64,000 nucleotides of DNA from Acidobacteriota bacterium (GTDB lineage Bacteria > Acidobacteriota > Terriglobia > Acidiferrales > UBA7541): positions 98,400 through 162,399 of the forward strand of contig JABCYZ010000012.1 of the NCBI GenBank assembly GCA_013289955.1. Reading direction: 5' to 3'. Positions within the stretch are counted from its first letter, which is position 1. Each line of letters begins with the position of its first letter. The translations under genes were made by a program, and so were the position numbers. The notes under the pieces were generated by a model that was given only the letters and a program-made list of their open reading frames with translations, was not told the DNA's origin and ran no database searches. Positions 36,017 through 44,405 of this stretch are shown here, one piece after another.

Positions 36017-36826
36017 ATGAGCAGCGCGCTTTACGATGGTTTTATTGCGGATTATTACGACGAGTCGCCGATTGTACGGGGGCGCGTTCGAGATGTTGCG
36101 TTCTACCGTGATGCGGTCCTCGAGCACGGCGGCCCGGTGCTGGAACTGGGGTGCGGGACAGGACGGGTCGCTTTGGCGCTGGCCGAAGCCGGACATCGCG
36201 TGACGGGGTTCGATATTTCGGAGCGGATGCTCGAGCGCTGTAACCAGAAGCGGGCAGAGATGCGGACGGAAGCGCGCGAGCGGGTCCGCCTGGTGCAGGG
36301 GGACATGACAAAGTTCGATCTAGGGGAAAAATTCCGGCTGGTGATTATTCCGTTCCGGCCGATGCAACATCTCCTCGAGGTGGAAGACCAGGTGTCTTGC
36401 CTCGAGTCCGTGCGGGAGCACCTTTGGGCGGATGGAAGAGGAACGGGTGAGCGTCGAGGCCGGCTGATTCTGGATGTTTTTCAGACAGACGCCGAGCGTA
36501 TGCATGATCCGGCATATCAGGAGGAAGGGCTGGTGGCGGAGTATTCGATGCCGGACGGGCGGCGGGTGCGAATCATGGAGCGGGTGAAGGCCTTTCACCG
36601 GGCCGAGCAGCGGAATGATGTGGAGATGATTTTTTATGTGACGGATGCGAGGGGGAAAGAGGAGAGACTCGTGTTTGCGTGGACGCTTCGGTATTTTTTC
36701 CGGTACGAGGTCGAGAATTTGCTCGCGCGCTGCGGGTTCAAGGTGAGCGCGGTGTATGGGGATTTTGACCGGTCGCCTCTCGAGGATGGGTCGCCTGAGA
36801 TGATTTTTGTGGCTGAGGCGCGGTGA
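36017..36826 (+). CDS. Class I SAM-dependent methyltransferase
   Basis: A 269-residue Rossmann-fold methyltransferase. The SAM-binding motif I is VLELGCGTGRVALALA near residue 42, followed by the acidic residue in VTGFDISERML and a motif II region VQGDMTKFDL. The C-terminal 150 residues look like a cap for a small-molecule or protein substrate. An AGGA SD precedes the ATG. It is convergent with the DUF4139 gene, separated by a hairpin. Substrate unknown. Confidence 0.85.
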   Translation: MSSALYDGFIADYYDESPIVRGRVRDVAFYRDAVLEHGGPVLELGCGTGRVALALAEAGHRVTGFDISERMLERCNQKRAEMRTEARERVRLVQGDMTKFDLGEKFRLVIIPFRPMQHLLEVEDQVSCLESVREHLWADGRGTGERRGRLILDVFQTDAERMHDPAYQEEGLVAEYSMPDGRRVRIMERVKAFHRAEQRNDVEMIFYVTDARGKEERLVFAWTLRYFFRYEVENLLARCGFKVSAVYGDFDRSPLEDGSPEMIFVAEAR

Positions 36827-36836
36827 GCGGAACGGG

Positions 36837-36854
36837 GGGTCGCGCAAGCGACCC
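36837..36854. terminator. Hairpin between convergent genes
   Basis: gggtcgc and gcgaccc form a perfect 7-base stem with a GCAA tetraloop between the methyltransferase and DUF4139 stops. No T-run is present on either side, so termination efficiency is doubtful. Confidence 0.35.
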
Positions 36855-36859
36855 TCCAC

Positions 36860-38380
36860 TCACCAGTGGGCGCGGATGCGGTAGCGGAGTACGGACGTGC
36901 CGCTTTTTTCCACCGGGACTTCGAATTGGGCAGCGAAGGCTCCTGTCTTTGTGTATTTGTAGCTGGAATTTAACATTTCCCAATCGCCGCCAATGGGCTC
37001 GTTGACCTGAACCGTAATGGGCGAATCCTTGTGGTTGCGAATCGTGATTTCGAATTCCATTTCCCAGACATTGGAAGAGATGCTTTTGTAATCGGTCTGT
37101 TTGCGTTCCGAGACGACATCGAAGGCGTTGCCGATGTGGATGGTGACGTCTTCGTCCTTCGGCGTGTGGCCGATGCGGTCTTCGCCGGCGAAGAGAATTC
37201 CACCCTTGGAATCTTTTTGGTAGACGCGGACGCTGCCGGCAGGAAGGGGCATGCCTAGTCCCGCCTTGTCTTCATTCTTGAACTTGTAATAGACCATGAC
37301 GGCGTCCTTCAGAGGTGAGCCGGGATTCTGGCGACTGTGGTAGTAGAAATTCTGGCCGTTGACGACAAAGATTTTTTCGACGGGAATTCCGGAGCCCTGT
37401 AGAAGGCTGATTTGTTTGGTTTCTTTGTCCTCGACCGAAGTGCGGCGGCCGAGCGTGTAAAGATGGTATTCGCTGAAATTTTCCTGCTCGAATTGAGGCG
37501 CGGCAGGGGCCGCTTTGGTCGCCAGGAAGTTCTCCGCCAACCGGGCTCGAGCGGGAGCCGGGAGCCGATTCAGGTCCCCGGCGACGAGTTGGAGACGGGC
37601 GTTGTGGAAGGCGGTGCCGCTGTTGTTGACCAGGGTGACCCAGCCATCCAGGTCGGCGGCTTTGTCGTCGCGTGAAACGGTCAAGACGTAGTCGGAATTC
37701 CAGGACAGATTGTTGGCGAGGTAAGAGGCTTCAATCTGCTGTTTCCGAGAGCCGGAATTTTCCAGCGACATGACGAGTGTGGGGCGGTCGTAGAGATTCG
37801 CCGGGATATCCGGGAAGCGGTAGCTTTCGGCATAGCCGCCAGTAACGATGTCGTTGCCGATTTTCCAGACCTGGCCATTGTTATCGGAGAGGAGCGTGGC
37901 TTTGATTTCCTCGTGCTTGGTGGTGCCGCTTTCCTGATAGGTGCGGACGAGGGTCACTTCCTTGCCGACGTATTTGTGCAGGAGCTTGGCGGGCTCGAGG
38001 AGATCGTACTCGTAGTTTTGTTCGATAACGCCGAGTTTGTCAGGCTCGGTGAGAGAGCGGAAATGGACCGTAGCGGGATTCACCGTGGCAGCGATGTCCA
38101 TGAATTTCAGGCGGAAAGCGCCGCTGGGCAAAGTGAGACTGCGAACGTCGCGCACAAGAGCGATGTTTGAATTGTAGACGGTGAGATTGAGATCGGTCTG
38201 ATCGCTGAGGCTGGTCGATGGATCAGAAGCCGTGGCATGTGGAGCTTCCTTCTCCTGGGCAGCCACAACCTGCTGCCAGCGGCAGGCCGGATAAGACAGG
38301 GCGAAGACAGCCAGCAGCGCGGCCGTGCCGGAGAGGATCCAGGGCAGCCGGCGCTTCCAACCTGATTTGTGGATTTCCAT
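36860..38380 (-). CDS. DUF4139-containing exported protein
   Basis: A 506-residue protein with an N-terminal signal anchor (residues ~10-30) and a long beta-rich region. It matches the DUF4139 pattern: an early LTVYNSNIALVRDVRSL strand pair, a central SYLANNLSWNSDYVLTV segment and a C-terminal ending EFEITIRNHKDSPITV plus VEKSGTSVLRYRIR. DUF4139 proteins are mostly uncharacterised beta-sandwich proteins of the envelope. The ATG at 38380 is eight bases after GAGG; a GTG at 38389 is possible. No operon partner is visible. Confidence 0.8.
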   Translation of the reverse strand: MEIHKSGWKRRLPWILSGTAALLAVFALSYPACRWQQVVAAQEKEAPHATASDPSTSLSDQTDLNLTVYNSNIALVRDVRSLTLPSGAFRLKFMDIAATVNPATVHFRSLTEPDKLGVIEQNYEYDLLEPAKLLHKYVGKEVTLVRTYQESGTTKHEEIKATLLSDNNGQVWKIGNDIVTGGYAESYRFPDIPANLYDRPTLVMSLENSGSRKQQIEASYLANNLSWNSDYVLTVSRDDKAADLDGWVTLVNNSGTAFHNARLQLVAGDLNRLPAPARARLAENFLATKAAPAAPQFEQENFSEYHLYTLGRRTSVEDKETKQISLLQGSGIPVEKIFVVNGQNFYYHSRQNPGSPLKDAVMVYYKFKNEDKAGLGMPLPAGSVRVYQKDSKGGILFAGEDRIGHTPKDEDVTIHIGNAFDVVSERKQTDYKSISSNVWEMEFEITIRNHKDSPITVQVNEPIGGDWEMLNSSYKYTKTGAFAAQFEVPVEKSGTSVLRYRIRAHW

Positions 38381-38472
38381 GATGTGCACCTCGTTCCAGA
38401 TTTCGCTTCGAGCTTAGAACGATCCGGAGCAAATTCCTTGCAGAAGGCTAATCGGGAATGCTTTCTCTCCGG

Positions 38473-39972
38473 CTACTCGCTCGGAACCGAGAGCCACGTC
38501 TGTCCGCCGTCCGAGGTTTGATAGGTCTTACGGAGACCGGTCGCCTGATCGGGCACAAACCAGATCGAGGCGTGCATTCGGTCGGTGGCTCGCACACCGG
38601 TGAGGTCGTTTGTGACAGGAGAGTCCAGTTTGCTCCAATGCGTGCCGCCATCGGTGGTGCGCAGGACGGTCCCGGAGACGCCGACAATCCAGCAGACTTT
38701 TGCTGATGGCGCGGAACCGGCGAGGAGATCGGTGTAGACGCCGCTGATCTGTGGAATCCAATTCTGACCTTTGTCCCTCGAATGTTCGAGAGAGCCGGCC
38801 GGTCCTATGCGCCAAAGCTGCTTTTCGCCCGGAGCCGCAACCACGCGGGGATTCTGAAGCGCGGCCGCGCGCATCACGGCACGTCCACTAAAAGCGGATT
38901 CGGGTGCCGCGGAAACCTCGACGGATTCCGTAACCGCTGAAATAGCATCCGCCCCGGTGGTCTGTGGTTTGGGTGGGGAGCCACCTGTTGGGGGAGCGGG
39001 TGCTGGCCCGGGAGCGCGCGACGCCTTGTCCTTCGGAGGAACGGAAACGGACCCGTCGTCCAAGAAGCTGGGTTCAGGAGGAGGGGGAGGCGGAGGCTGT
39101 ATCGAGGCTGGCTGACTCAGGGCTCCGACAACTCTCCCTGGGGCGACGTGCTTCGCTTGCTCGTCCAGCTTCTTTCGAAGAAAGTCACTCTCGCGGCTAG
39201 CGGCAATTCCGCCTATTTGTTGTTCTTGTTTTTGCGCACTGAAGGAAGGTCCGTGAGTGGCGGGGGGAGCATTCTGGGATCCGATTCGTTGGGATAGCTG
39301 CAGCTGATTTTGGGGCTCTTTGGATGCGAAACGGCGAGTCGCTGGGGCGCCAGCGTCTTCGCTCGTCGAGGGAACCGCAGATGGAGTTTTCTGGTTGCTT
39401 ACCTTGCTGTCGTTGGGAGCGACGAGTGTGGGTTTTAGAGAAGGTGCTACGGCCAGGGGCTGCTGATTGTCGGCTACTTCGACGGAAGCAGGCGCAGCGG
39501 GCCTGGTGGGCTTCTGGGTCTCCAAGGAAACCCATGCGATAAGGCCGGCGGCGATAGCGCCGGCAGGTACGAGCCAGAGCCATCGCAAAGTGTATAGAAA
39601 ACTCGGACGAGCAGCCGGCCGGGGAGAAGAGCTTTCGCGAGAGGAAACAGGCTGCTCGGGGACCAAAACTTTTTCGTCGCCCGCCAGGATAACGGGAATA
39701 TCGAGAGGAGTCTCGAGATGAGCGAGGACAAGCTGGCAGCGGTCGCAGCTCAGGACATGCTGTTTCCAGAGATCGCGTTCCTCGACCGAGAGCGTGCCAT
39801 CGTGATAGGCCGCCAGCATCTCGGGATCGGGACAATGTTCGGTCAAAGGCGCAAGGGGGCGTTCGGCGGGCGCTCCGCGAAGGGCGTTTCTGTCAACGCC
39901 AGTTGATAGAGAGGAACGCAGCTGGCGGGCGAGCGCTTTTTCAAAGCTTCGGTCGCGGTCGTCAGGCGCCAT
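38473..39972 (-). CDS. Zinc-finger anti-sigma factor with extracytoplasmic Asp-box repeats
   Basis: A 499-residue membrane protein. The N-terminus has an anti-sigma zinc finger (YHDGTLSVEER, then HVLSCDRCQLVL with HxxxCxxC near residues 72-79). One transmembrane helix (~130-150) is followed by a long Pro/Ala/Ser-rich linker containing a run of prolines. The C-terminal ~110 residues carry three Asp-box/BNR units (SRDKGQNW, TTDGGTHW, TSDGGQTW) like those of Ycf48-type beta-propellers. The upstream gene is its sigma factor, so this is likely a sensor that holds sigma inactive until the propeller detects something outside. The ligand is unknown. Confidence 0.85.
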   Translation of the reverse strand: MAPDDRDRSFEKALARQLRSSLSTGVDRNALRGAPAERPLAPLTEHCPDPEMLAAYHDGTLSVEERDLWKQHVLSCDRCQLVLAHLETPLDIPVILAGDEKVLVPEQPVSSRESSSPRPAARPSFLYTLRWLWLVPAGAIAAGLIAWVSLETQKPTRPAAPASVEVADNQQPLAVAPSLKPTLVAPNDSKVSNQKTPSAVPSTSEDAGAPATRRFASKEPQNQLQLSQRIGSQNAPPATHGPSFSAQKQEQQIGGIAASRESDFLRKKLDEQAKHVAPGRVVGALSQPASIQPPPPPPPEPSFLDDGSVSVPPKDKASRAPGPAPAPPTGGSPPKPQTTGADAISAVTESVEVSAAPESAFSGRAVMRAAALQNPRVVAAPGEKQLWRIGPAGSLEHSRDKGQNWIPQISGVYTDLLAGSAPSAKVCWIVGVSGTVLRTTDGGTHWSKLDSPVTNDLTGVRATDRMHASIWFVPDQATGLRKTYQTSDGGQTWLSVPSE

Positions 39973-40038
39973 GGTCTTCTCCTTTCTTAGAACGAGTGTT
40001 GGCTGGGTTCTTGCATATTGGCTGTATCGGCCGGAAGT

Positions 40039-41055
40039 TCATGGATCAGGCCTCCCGGCAGGAGGGCTTGTGCGGCTGCGGCGTTCAAGGAGTTTTTCGA
40101 GATCGAAAGGAGCATCGGCCGAGGCGTATTCGAAACAAAGAGAAATTTGCGCCTCGCTAAGGCCGAGTTCGGCCGCGAAACCGTTGGCGGCGGGGCAGCC
40201 GTTCTGAAGGGTCTCTTCGACCGTGCGGCGGAGAGCGAGACGGATACGATCCAAGTTGCGCGAGACGCTGGATTCATGCTCGCCAAGGTGCCGGCCGATT
40301 TCCGCCAGGGTTTGTTCCTCGGCGTAATAGAGGCGCAGGCGCTGTTCATCGCGCTCGTCGAGCGCGGCAATAGCGGCCTCGAGGGCGCGAACGAAAAGCG
40401 TGGTGTAGCGATCGCGATGAGGGTCGGCGGGCGGAAGGGAAACGGCGTGCGGGATTTTCTGGATGAGCTGTGCGCCGGGAGGCTTTGTTCCTTCGTCGTC
40501 GAGGGAATCGAAGCGGCGGCCCTCGCGGAGGGCATCAATGTGGCGCTGGGCGAGAACGGCGCGGAGCCATGTCTTAAGCGAGCTGCGGCCATGGAAATAA
40601 CGGAAAAGCGAGCGTTCTCGGCGGGCTCCATCCGCCAGGCCGTAGAGCTCGGCGAAGAGAGAATCGGCAAGTTCACACGCTTCCGGGGAAGCCGAACTGC
40701 TACGGAGAACCGCAGCGGCGGCGGCGCGGAGATAGGGCCGATACTCGGCGACGAAGTGCTCCCACGCGGGTTCGGAATTTTCCATGCAGGCAGTGGCCAG
40801 CCCCAGGTCCACGAGATGCAGTGCAGCGAAATACTCCTCGACTTTTTCGGGTCGGAGGTTTCCACTCGCGAGCCTTTTCTCCGCGCTGCGCTGGAGGGAG
40901 GCGGCGAACCGCTCCCGGGAAAGTCCCCAACGCCCAGCCTTCGACTGGGCAAAGAGCCAATCGATTTTGGCCGGAGAGGCCGCCGCCATCCGGGCCGTGC
41001 CGGCGCGGGAGGCGGGCTTCGCGGCTTCCGGGCGGTTTAGGGAGTCCTTGGTCAT
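40039..41055 (-). CDS. Sigma-70 family RNA polymerase sigma factor (extended)
   Basis: A 338-residue factor, much longer than typical ECF sigmas. A central region 2-like segment (AWEHFVAEYRPYLRAAAAA, then FRYFHGRSSLKTWLRAVLAQ) and a region 4 helix-turn-helix (LAEIGRHLGEHESSVSRNL) are visible. The first ~100 residues are an acidobacterial-type extension, and a ~60-residue tail follows region 4 (AAELGLSEAQISLCFEYA) without a known fold. It lies 66 bases upstream of the Asp-box anti-sigma gene on the same strand, which identifies the pair. Its promoter specificity cannot be predicted. Confidence 0.8.
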   Translation of the reverse strand: MTKDSLNRPEAAKPASRAGTARMAAASPAKIDWLFAQSKAGRWGLSRERFAASLQRSAEKRLASGNLRPEKVEEYFAALHLVDLGLATACMENSEPAWEHFVAEYRPYLRAAAAAVLRSSSASPEACELADSLFAELYGLADGARRERSLFRYFHGRSSLKTWLRAVLAQRHIDALREGRRFDSLDDEGTKPPGAQLIQKIPHAVSLPPADPHRDRYTTLFVRALEAAIAALDERDEQRLRLYYAEEQTLAEIGRHLGEHESSVSRNLDRIRLALRRTVEETLQNGCPAANGFAAELGLSEAQISLCFEYASADAPFDLEKLLERRSRTSPPAGRPDP

Positions 41056-41444
41056 GGCGATTTCAAGTGTTTGCCGTATAGCAGGGCGTCCAACGCCGTA
41101 GGTATCCTTGGCATCCTATGAGCTTAATCCAGCCCGGGAGGAACTGCAGGTAAAAGTAGGGACTCCAAAGGGCAGGATTGCGGTATCCTATACGAGTTGC
41201 GAGTCCAACCCCGCAACAAGAACCGCCTCGCCGGGTTAGCAGACTGGGTGCAAACCGTGCGCTCGCGGGACCATTAGCGACTTCGCGACGCTAGTACGAA
41301 AGTCCTATTAGGCCACCCTCAGCCCCGTAAGTACCCTAGTACTTGCAAAGTGCAAGTTTTGAAAAAAACTGGCGAACTTGGGAACGCTGGGCCTTTCTAC
41401 ATGTCCGATGTTCCCAAAATGAACTTTCTCGAGGCGGCACGCGG
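41056..41444. other. 389-base divergent leader/promoter region
   Basis: Lies between the extended sigma gene (leftward) and tonB (rightward). The left 200 bases are unstructured by eye. The right part has three inverted repeats described below. I find no protein-coding signal and no match by eye to common riboswitch cores (TPP, cobalamin, glycine, SAM, c-di-GMP). Confidence 0.5.
41329..41361 (+). promoter_or_regulatory. Overlapping hairpins in tonB leader, attenuator-like
   Basis: Hairpin A pairs aagtac (41329-41334) with gtactt (41339-41344). Hairpin B pairs acttgca (41341-41347) with tgcaagt (41351-41357) and runs into TTTTG. The two share acttgca's first four bases, so only one can form at a time. 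A third palindrome (tagcg/cgcta, 41275-41293) lies upstream. The arrangement could be a transcription attenuator for tonB. Confidence 0.35.
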
Positions 41445-42620
41445 ATGACTATAATGATTTCAGATCCACCACGGAGTACGACGCGGTTGGGCGTCGGTCT
41501 GGACGCCGATCGGCGCCGTTCACCGAACGCAGACGCGTGGAAGACGGCCATCGGGACAAAACCGATAGCGGCTCGGCTAGCTCTGCTGCCAGACTCGAAA
41601 CCCCGGTGGAGCCGGATTGGCGTCAGCGCGGCGTTTCAACTTTGCTTGCTCCTTTTTTGCATACTGATCCCGCTCCTCTATCCCGACAAATTGAAGACCG
41701 CGCTGCATTTTCAAAATGTGGATATCGCCAGCCCGCTGACGGAGATTCCTACGCCACCACCGCCACCGCCGCCTGCCAGGGTGGTGAAAGCGAAAACACC
41801 CCCACCGCCGAAGCCGGAAGTGATTGAGCCAGTGAAACTGGACGCCAAGAAGCCGCATATTTTCGAGATTCCCAAGGCCGTGGTGCCCAAGGTGCAAAAA
41901 GTAGAAGCGCTGGCACCGGAGATGCAAGCGCACCTGGACGCGGCAAAGATTGATACGACCAACAACGGGCCGAAGAAACCCAAAGAAGATGTAAAGCTGA
42001 ACAATATGGATTCGGGCAGCGCCGCGGCTCCGACGGTGAAGGCACCCATAGATAAGGTGCAGACGGGCGGCTTCGGGGATCCGAATGGGATGGCTGGAAA
42101 GGGCGATCCGAACCATGCGACGACCGTGAACCGCCTGGGTTCGCCAGCGCTCCCCGGCGGGCCGGGATATGGCAATGGTACGGGCGGCGATAAGGGGATC
42201 AGAGGAACCGTAGCGAGCACGGGATTCGGGAATGGAATTGCGAATCCGCCGGCGAGCGGAGGCAAGCAAGGGAAAGTGGTGTCTTCGGGATTTGGAGACC
42301 AGGCGGCGACCGATGCGCCGAAGAAAAAAGCAGCCGCCGGAGGACCAGCGGACACGCCTGTTGACATATTGGAAAAGCCCAAACCTGAGTACACGGCGGA
42401 AGGGCGTAATCTTAAGTTAGAAGGCGACGTGGTCATCGACGTGGTGTTCCTCTCCAATGGCACCATGCAAGTGAATCGCGTCATCAGTGGATTGGGCCAC
42501 GGCCTCGACGAGGCTGCGGTCCGAGCGGCCCAAACGATCAAGTTTAAACCTGCAAAACGCGATGGCCAGCCGGTAGATTTTCCGGCACGCGTGCGGATTG
42601 AGTTCCGCCTGGCCTATTGA
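41445..42620 (+). CDS. TonB-family energy-transducing protein
   Basis: A 391-residue protein with one transmembrane helix (~residues 55-75, FQLCLLLFCILIPLLY), a proline-rich segment (TPPPPPPPARVVK), a long Gly/Asp-rich linker, and a C-terminal TonB domain (PKPEYTAEGRNLKLEGD; then GHGLDEAAVRAAQTIKFKPA). TonB carries proton-motive force from ExbB/ExbD to outer-membrane receptors; no exbBD or receptor genes are nearby. The frame is open to 41343, but ATG 41445 follows GAGG at about 11 bases. The M48 protease gene begins 13 bases after its stop. Glycine-rich repeats such as GFGNG/GFGDP are low complexity. Confidence 0.85.
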   Translation: MTIMISDPPRSTTRLGVGLDADRRRSPNADAWKTAIGTKPIAARLALLPDSKPRWSRIGVSAAFQLCLLLFCILIPLLYPDKLKTALHFQNVDIASPLTEIPTPPPPPPPARVVKAKTPPPPKPEVIEPVKLDAKKPHIFEIPKAVVPKVQKVEALAPEMQAHLDAAKIDTTNNGPKKPKEDVKLNNMDSGSAAAPTVKAPIDKVQTGGFGDPNGMAGKGDPNHATTVNRLGSPALPGGPGYGNGTGGDKGIRGTVASTGFGNGIANPPASGGKQGKVVSSGFGDQAATDAPKKKAAAGGPADTPVDILEKPKPEYTAEGRNLKLEGDVVIDVVFLSNGTMQVNRVISGLGHGLDEAAVRAAQTIKFKPAKRDGQPVDFPARVRIEFRLAY

Positions 42621-42632
42621 GGGGAGAGAGAA

Positions 42633-44336
42633 ATGCGTATGCTAGCTACAGTTGTCCTCGGATTCGTCTTGGGTGGATCCGGGACCATCGCCAGTGCAGC
42701 AGCGGCGCCAGCGCCGGAGCCGCAGCAAGCCCGAACGATGGATCAAGTGATCGACCGTGTGATCACGAACGAAAATCGTCTGAACCAGCAGATACGGCAA
42801 TACTCGCCGCTGGTTGAGACCTACATTCAGAACCTCAAGCCCGACAAGGACCTCGGCGAAGTGCCCGCCGGCGACAAATACTTTCTGGGCCGGGCGGACT
42901 TCGCAAAGGGTGTTTCGCTGGTGGCCCTGAGCGACGCTGGCAACAGGGGCAAGAAGATTTTCGGCTCGGTCGGAAACTTTTTTTCGTTCGCGATGCAGTT
43001 CCTCCCGGACGGCTTCCTGCAGATGATCTTCATCGATACGAACGGCTTCGACAAACAACACTACAAATTTGACTACGTGAAGCGCGAATTTCTCGGCGAA
43101 GTGCGCTGCCTGGTGTTCGATGTTTCGCCCCAGGAAAAGTCCGGCAAGGGCCGCTTCCTCGGACGCATCTGGGTCGAAGACCAGGACTACAACATCGTGC
43201 GCTTCAACGGCGCTTACAGCGGCGGAGGCCACTCGAGCTGGTACTTCCACTTCGACAGCTGGCGGACCAACGTGCAGCCTGGCCTGTGGATGCCGTCCTT
43301 CATTTACAGCCAGGAGAGCGATCTGCACTACGCCATGAGCAAGAAGCTGGACTTCAAGGCGCAGACGCGGCTGTGGGGCTACAACATCGGCCACGCCCAG
43401 CAGGAGCAGGAGCTGAGCAAGATTTTGGTCGAGACGCCGGTGAACGACGATACGAAAACGTCGAACGATCTCTCGCCGCTTCAGGCCCAGCGTACCTGGG
43501 ACCACCAGGCGGAAGACAACGTGGCGGACCGCCTTGAGCGCATCGGGTTGATGGCGCCGAAGGGCGAGGTCGACAAGGTTCTCGACACCGTGGTGAACAA
43601 CCTTGAAGTCACGAACAATATCGACGTGGAGCCGGAAGTGCGTTGCCGCGTGATGATGACTTCGACGCTCGAGTCCTACACCATCGGACATACCATCGTA
43701 CTCAGCCGCGGTTTGATCGACGTGCTGCCGGATGAAGCGAGCCTGGCAACGATCGTTGCCCACGAGCTGGCGCACGTGGTGCTCGGTCACCGGATGGATT
43801 CGACGTATGCCTTCTTCGACCAGCTGCTGGTCGACGACAAAGAAACGTTCCGCCATTTCGGATTCGGGCGCACGCCGGATGAAGAAAAGGCTGCGAACGC
43901 GAAAGCAATCGTCTTCCTGAGCAACTCGCCTTACAAGAATCAGCTTGGGAACGCGGGGTTGTTCCTGACCGCGCTCGAAACGCGGCAAAAGGAAATTCCT
44001 AACCTGATCAGCCCGCACCTGGGAGACCGCGTGCCCGGGCTTACCGACCTGAAATCATCCACTCCCGTGGATCCCAAGCAGAACCCGCAGATGATCGCGG
44101 CGCTGCCCATTGGAGGCCGCGTGAAGCTGGACCCCTGGAACGATACCCTGTCGCTGATCAAGAGCAAACCGGTGGGCACGATCGCCGAGCGCGAGAAGAT
44201 GCCCTTCGAGGTGACGCCGTTTATGCCTTACCTGACGCGTTTCGGCAGCGATGCGGGCAAGCCGATCGCGGCAAGCGTGGCCACCCCGGCGGATCCGAAA
44301 TCCGGCGATGCGCCGAACAAGCCAGACAACCAGTAG
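42633..44336 (+). CDS. Exported M48-family metalloprotease
   Basis: A 567-residue secreted protease with a signal peptide (MRMLATVVLGFVLGGSG). A zinc-dependent active site HELAHVVLGH lies near residue 377, preceded by an autocatalytic-type beta segment. The first ~300 residues form a beta-rich domain not seen in simple M48 proteins (for example FGSVGNFFSFAMQFLPDGFL, cut short here). The final ~60 residues are Lys/Pro-rich and probably flexible. GGGGAGAG precedes the ATG. It follows tonB by 12 bases and precedes a strong terminator, so the two form a transcription unit. The target protein is unknown. Confidence 0.88.
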   Translation: MRMLATVVLGFVLGGSGTIASAAAAPAPEPQQARTMDQVIDRVITNENRLNQQIRQYSPLVETYIQNLKPDKDLGEVPAGDKYFLGRADFAKGVSLVALSDAGNRGKKIFGSVGNFFSFAMQFLPDGFLQMIFIDTNGFDKQHYKFDYVKREFLGEVRCLVFDVSPQEKSGKGRFLGRIWVEDQDYNIVRFNGAYSGGGHSSWYFHFDSWRTNVQPGLWMPSFIYSQESDLHYAMSKKLDFKAQTRLWGYNIGHAQQEQELSKILVETPVNDDTKTSNDLSPLQAQRTWDHQAEDNVADRLERIGLMAPKGEVDKVLDTVVNNLEVTNNIDVEPEVRCRVMMTSTLESYTIGHTIVLSRGLIDVLPDEASLATIVAHELAHVVLGHRMDSTYAFFDQLLVDDKETFRHFGFGRTPDEEKAANAKAIVFLSNSPYKNQLGNAGLFLTALETRQKEIPNLISPHLGDRVPGLTDLKSSTPVDPKQNPQMIAALPIGGRVKLDPWNDTLSLIKSKPVGTIAEREKMPFEVTPFMPYLTRFGSDAGKPIAASVATPADPKSGDAPNKPDNQ

Positions 44337-44355
44337 CCTCGGCGCAGGAAATTGG

Positions 44356-44393
44356 GGCCCGGTGAAGACGTCTTCGCCGGGCCATTTTCCTTT
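44356..44393 (+). terminator. Rho-independent terminator of the tonB-M48 operon
   Basis: ggcccgg-t-gaaga (44356-44368) pairs with tcttc-g-ccgggcc (44371-44383) to give a 13-base stem with one wobble and a two-base turn, followed by attttccttt (44384-44393). It could also stop leftward transcription only weakly. Confidence 0.75.
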
Positions 44394-44405
44394 AAACCGG
44401 CAGAT

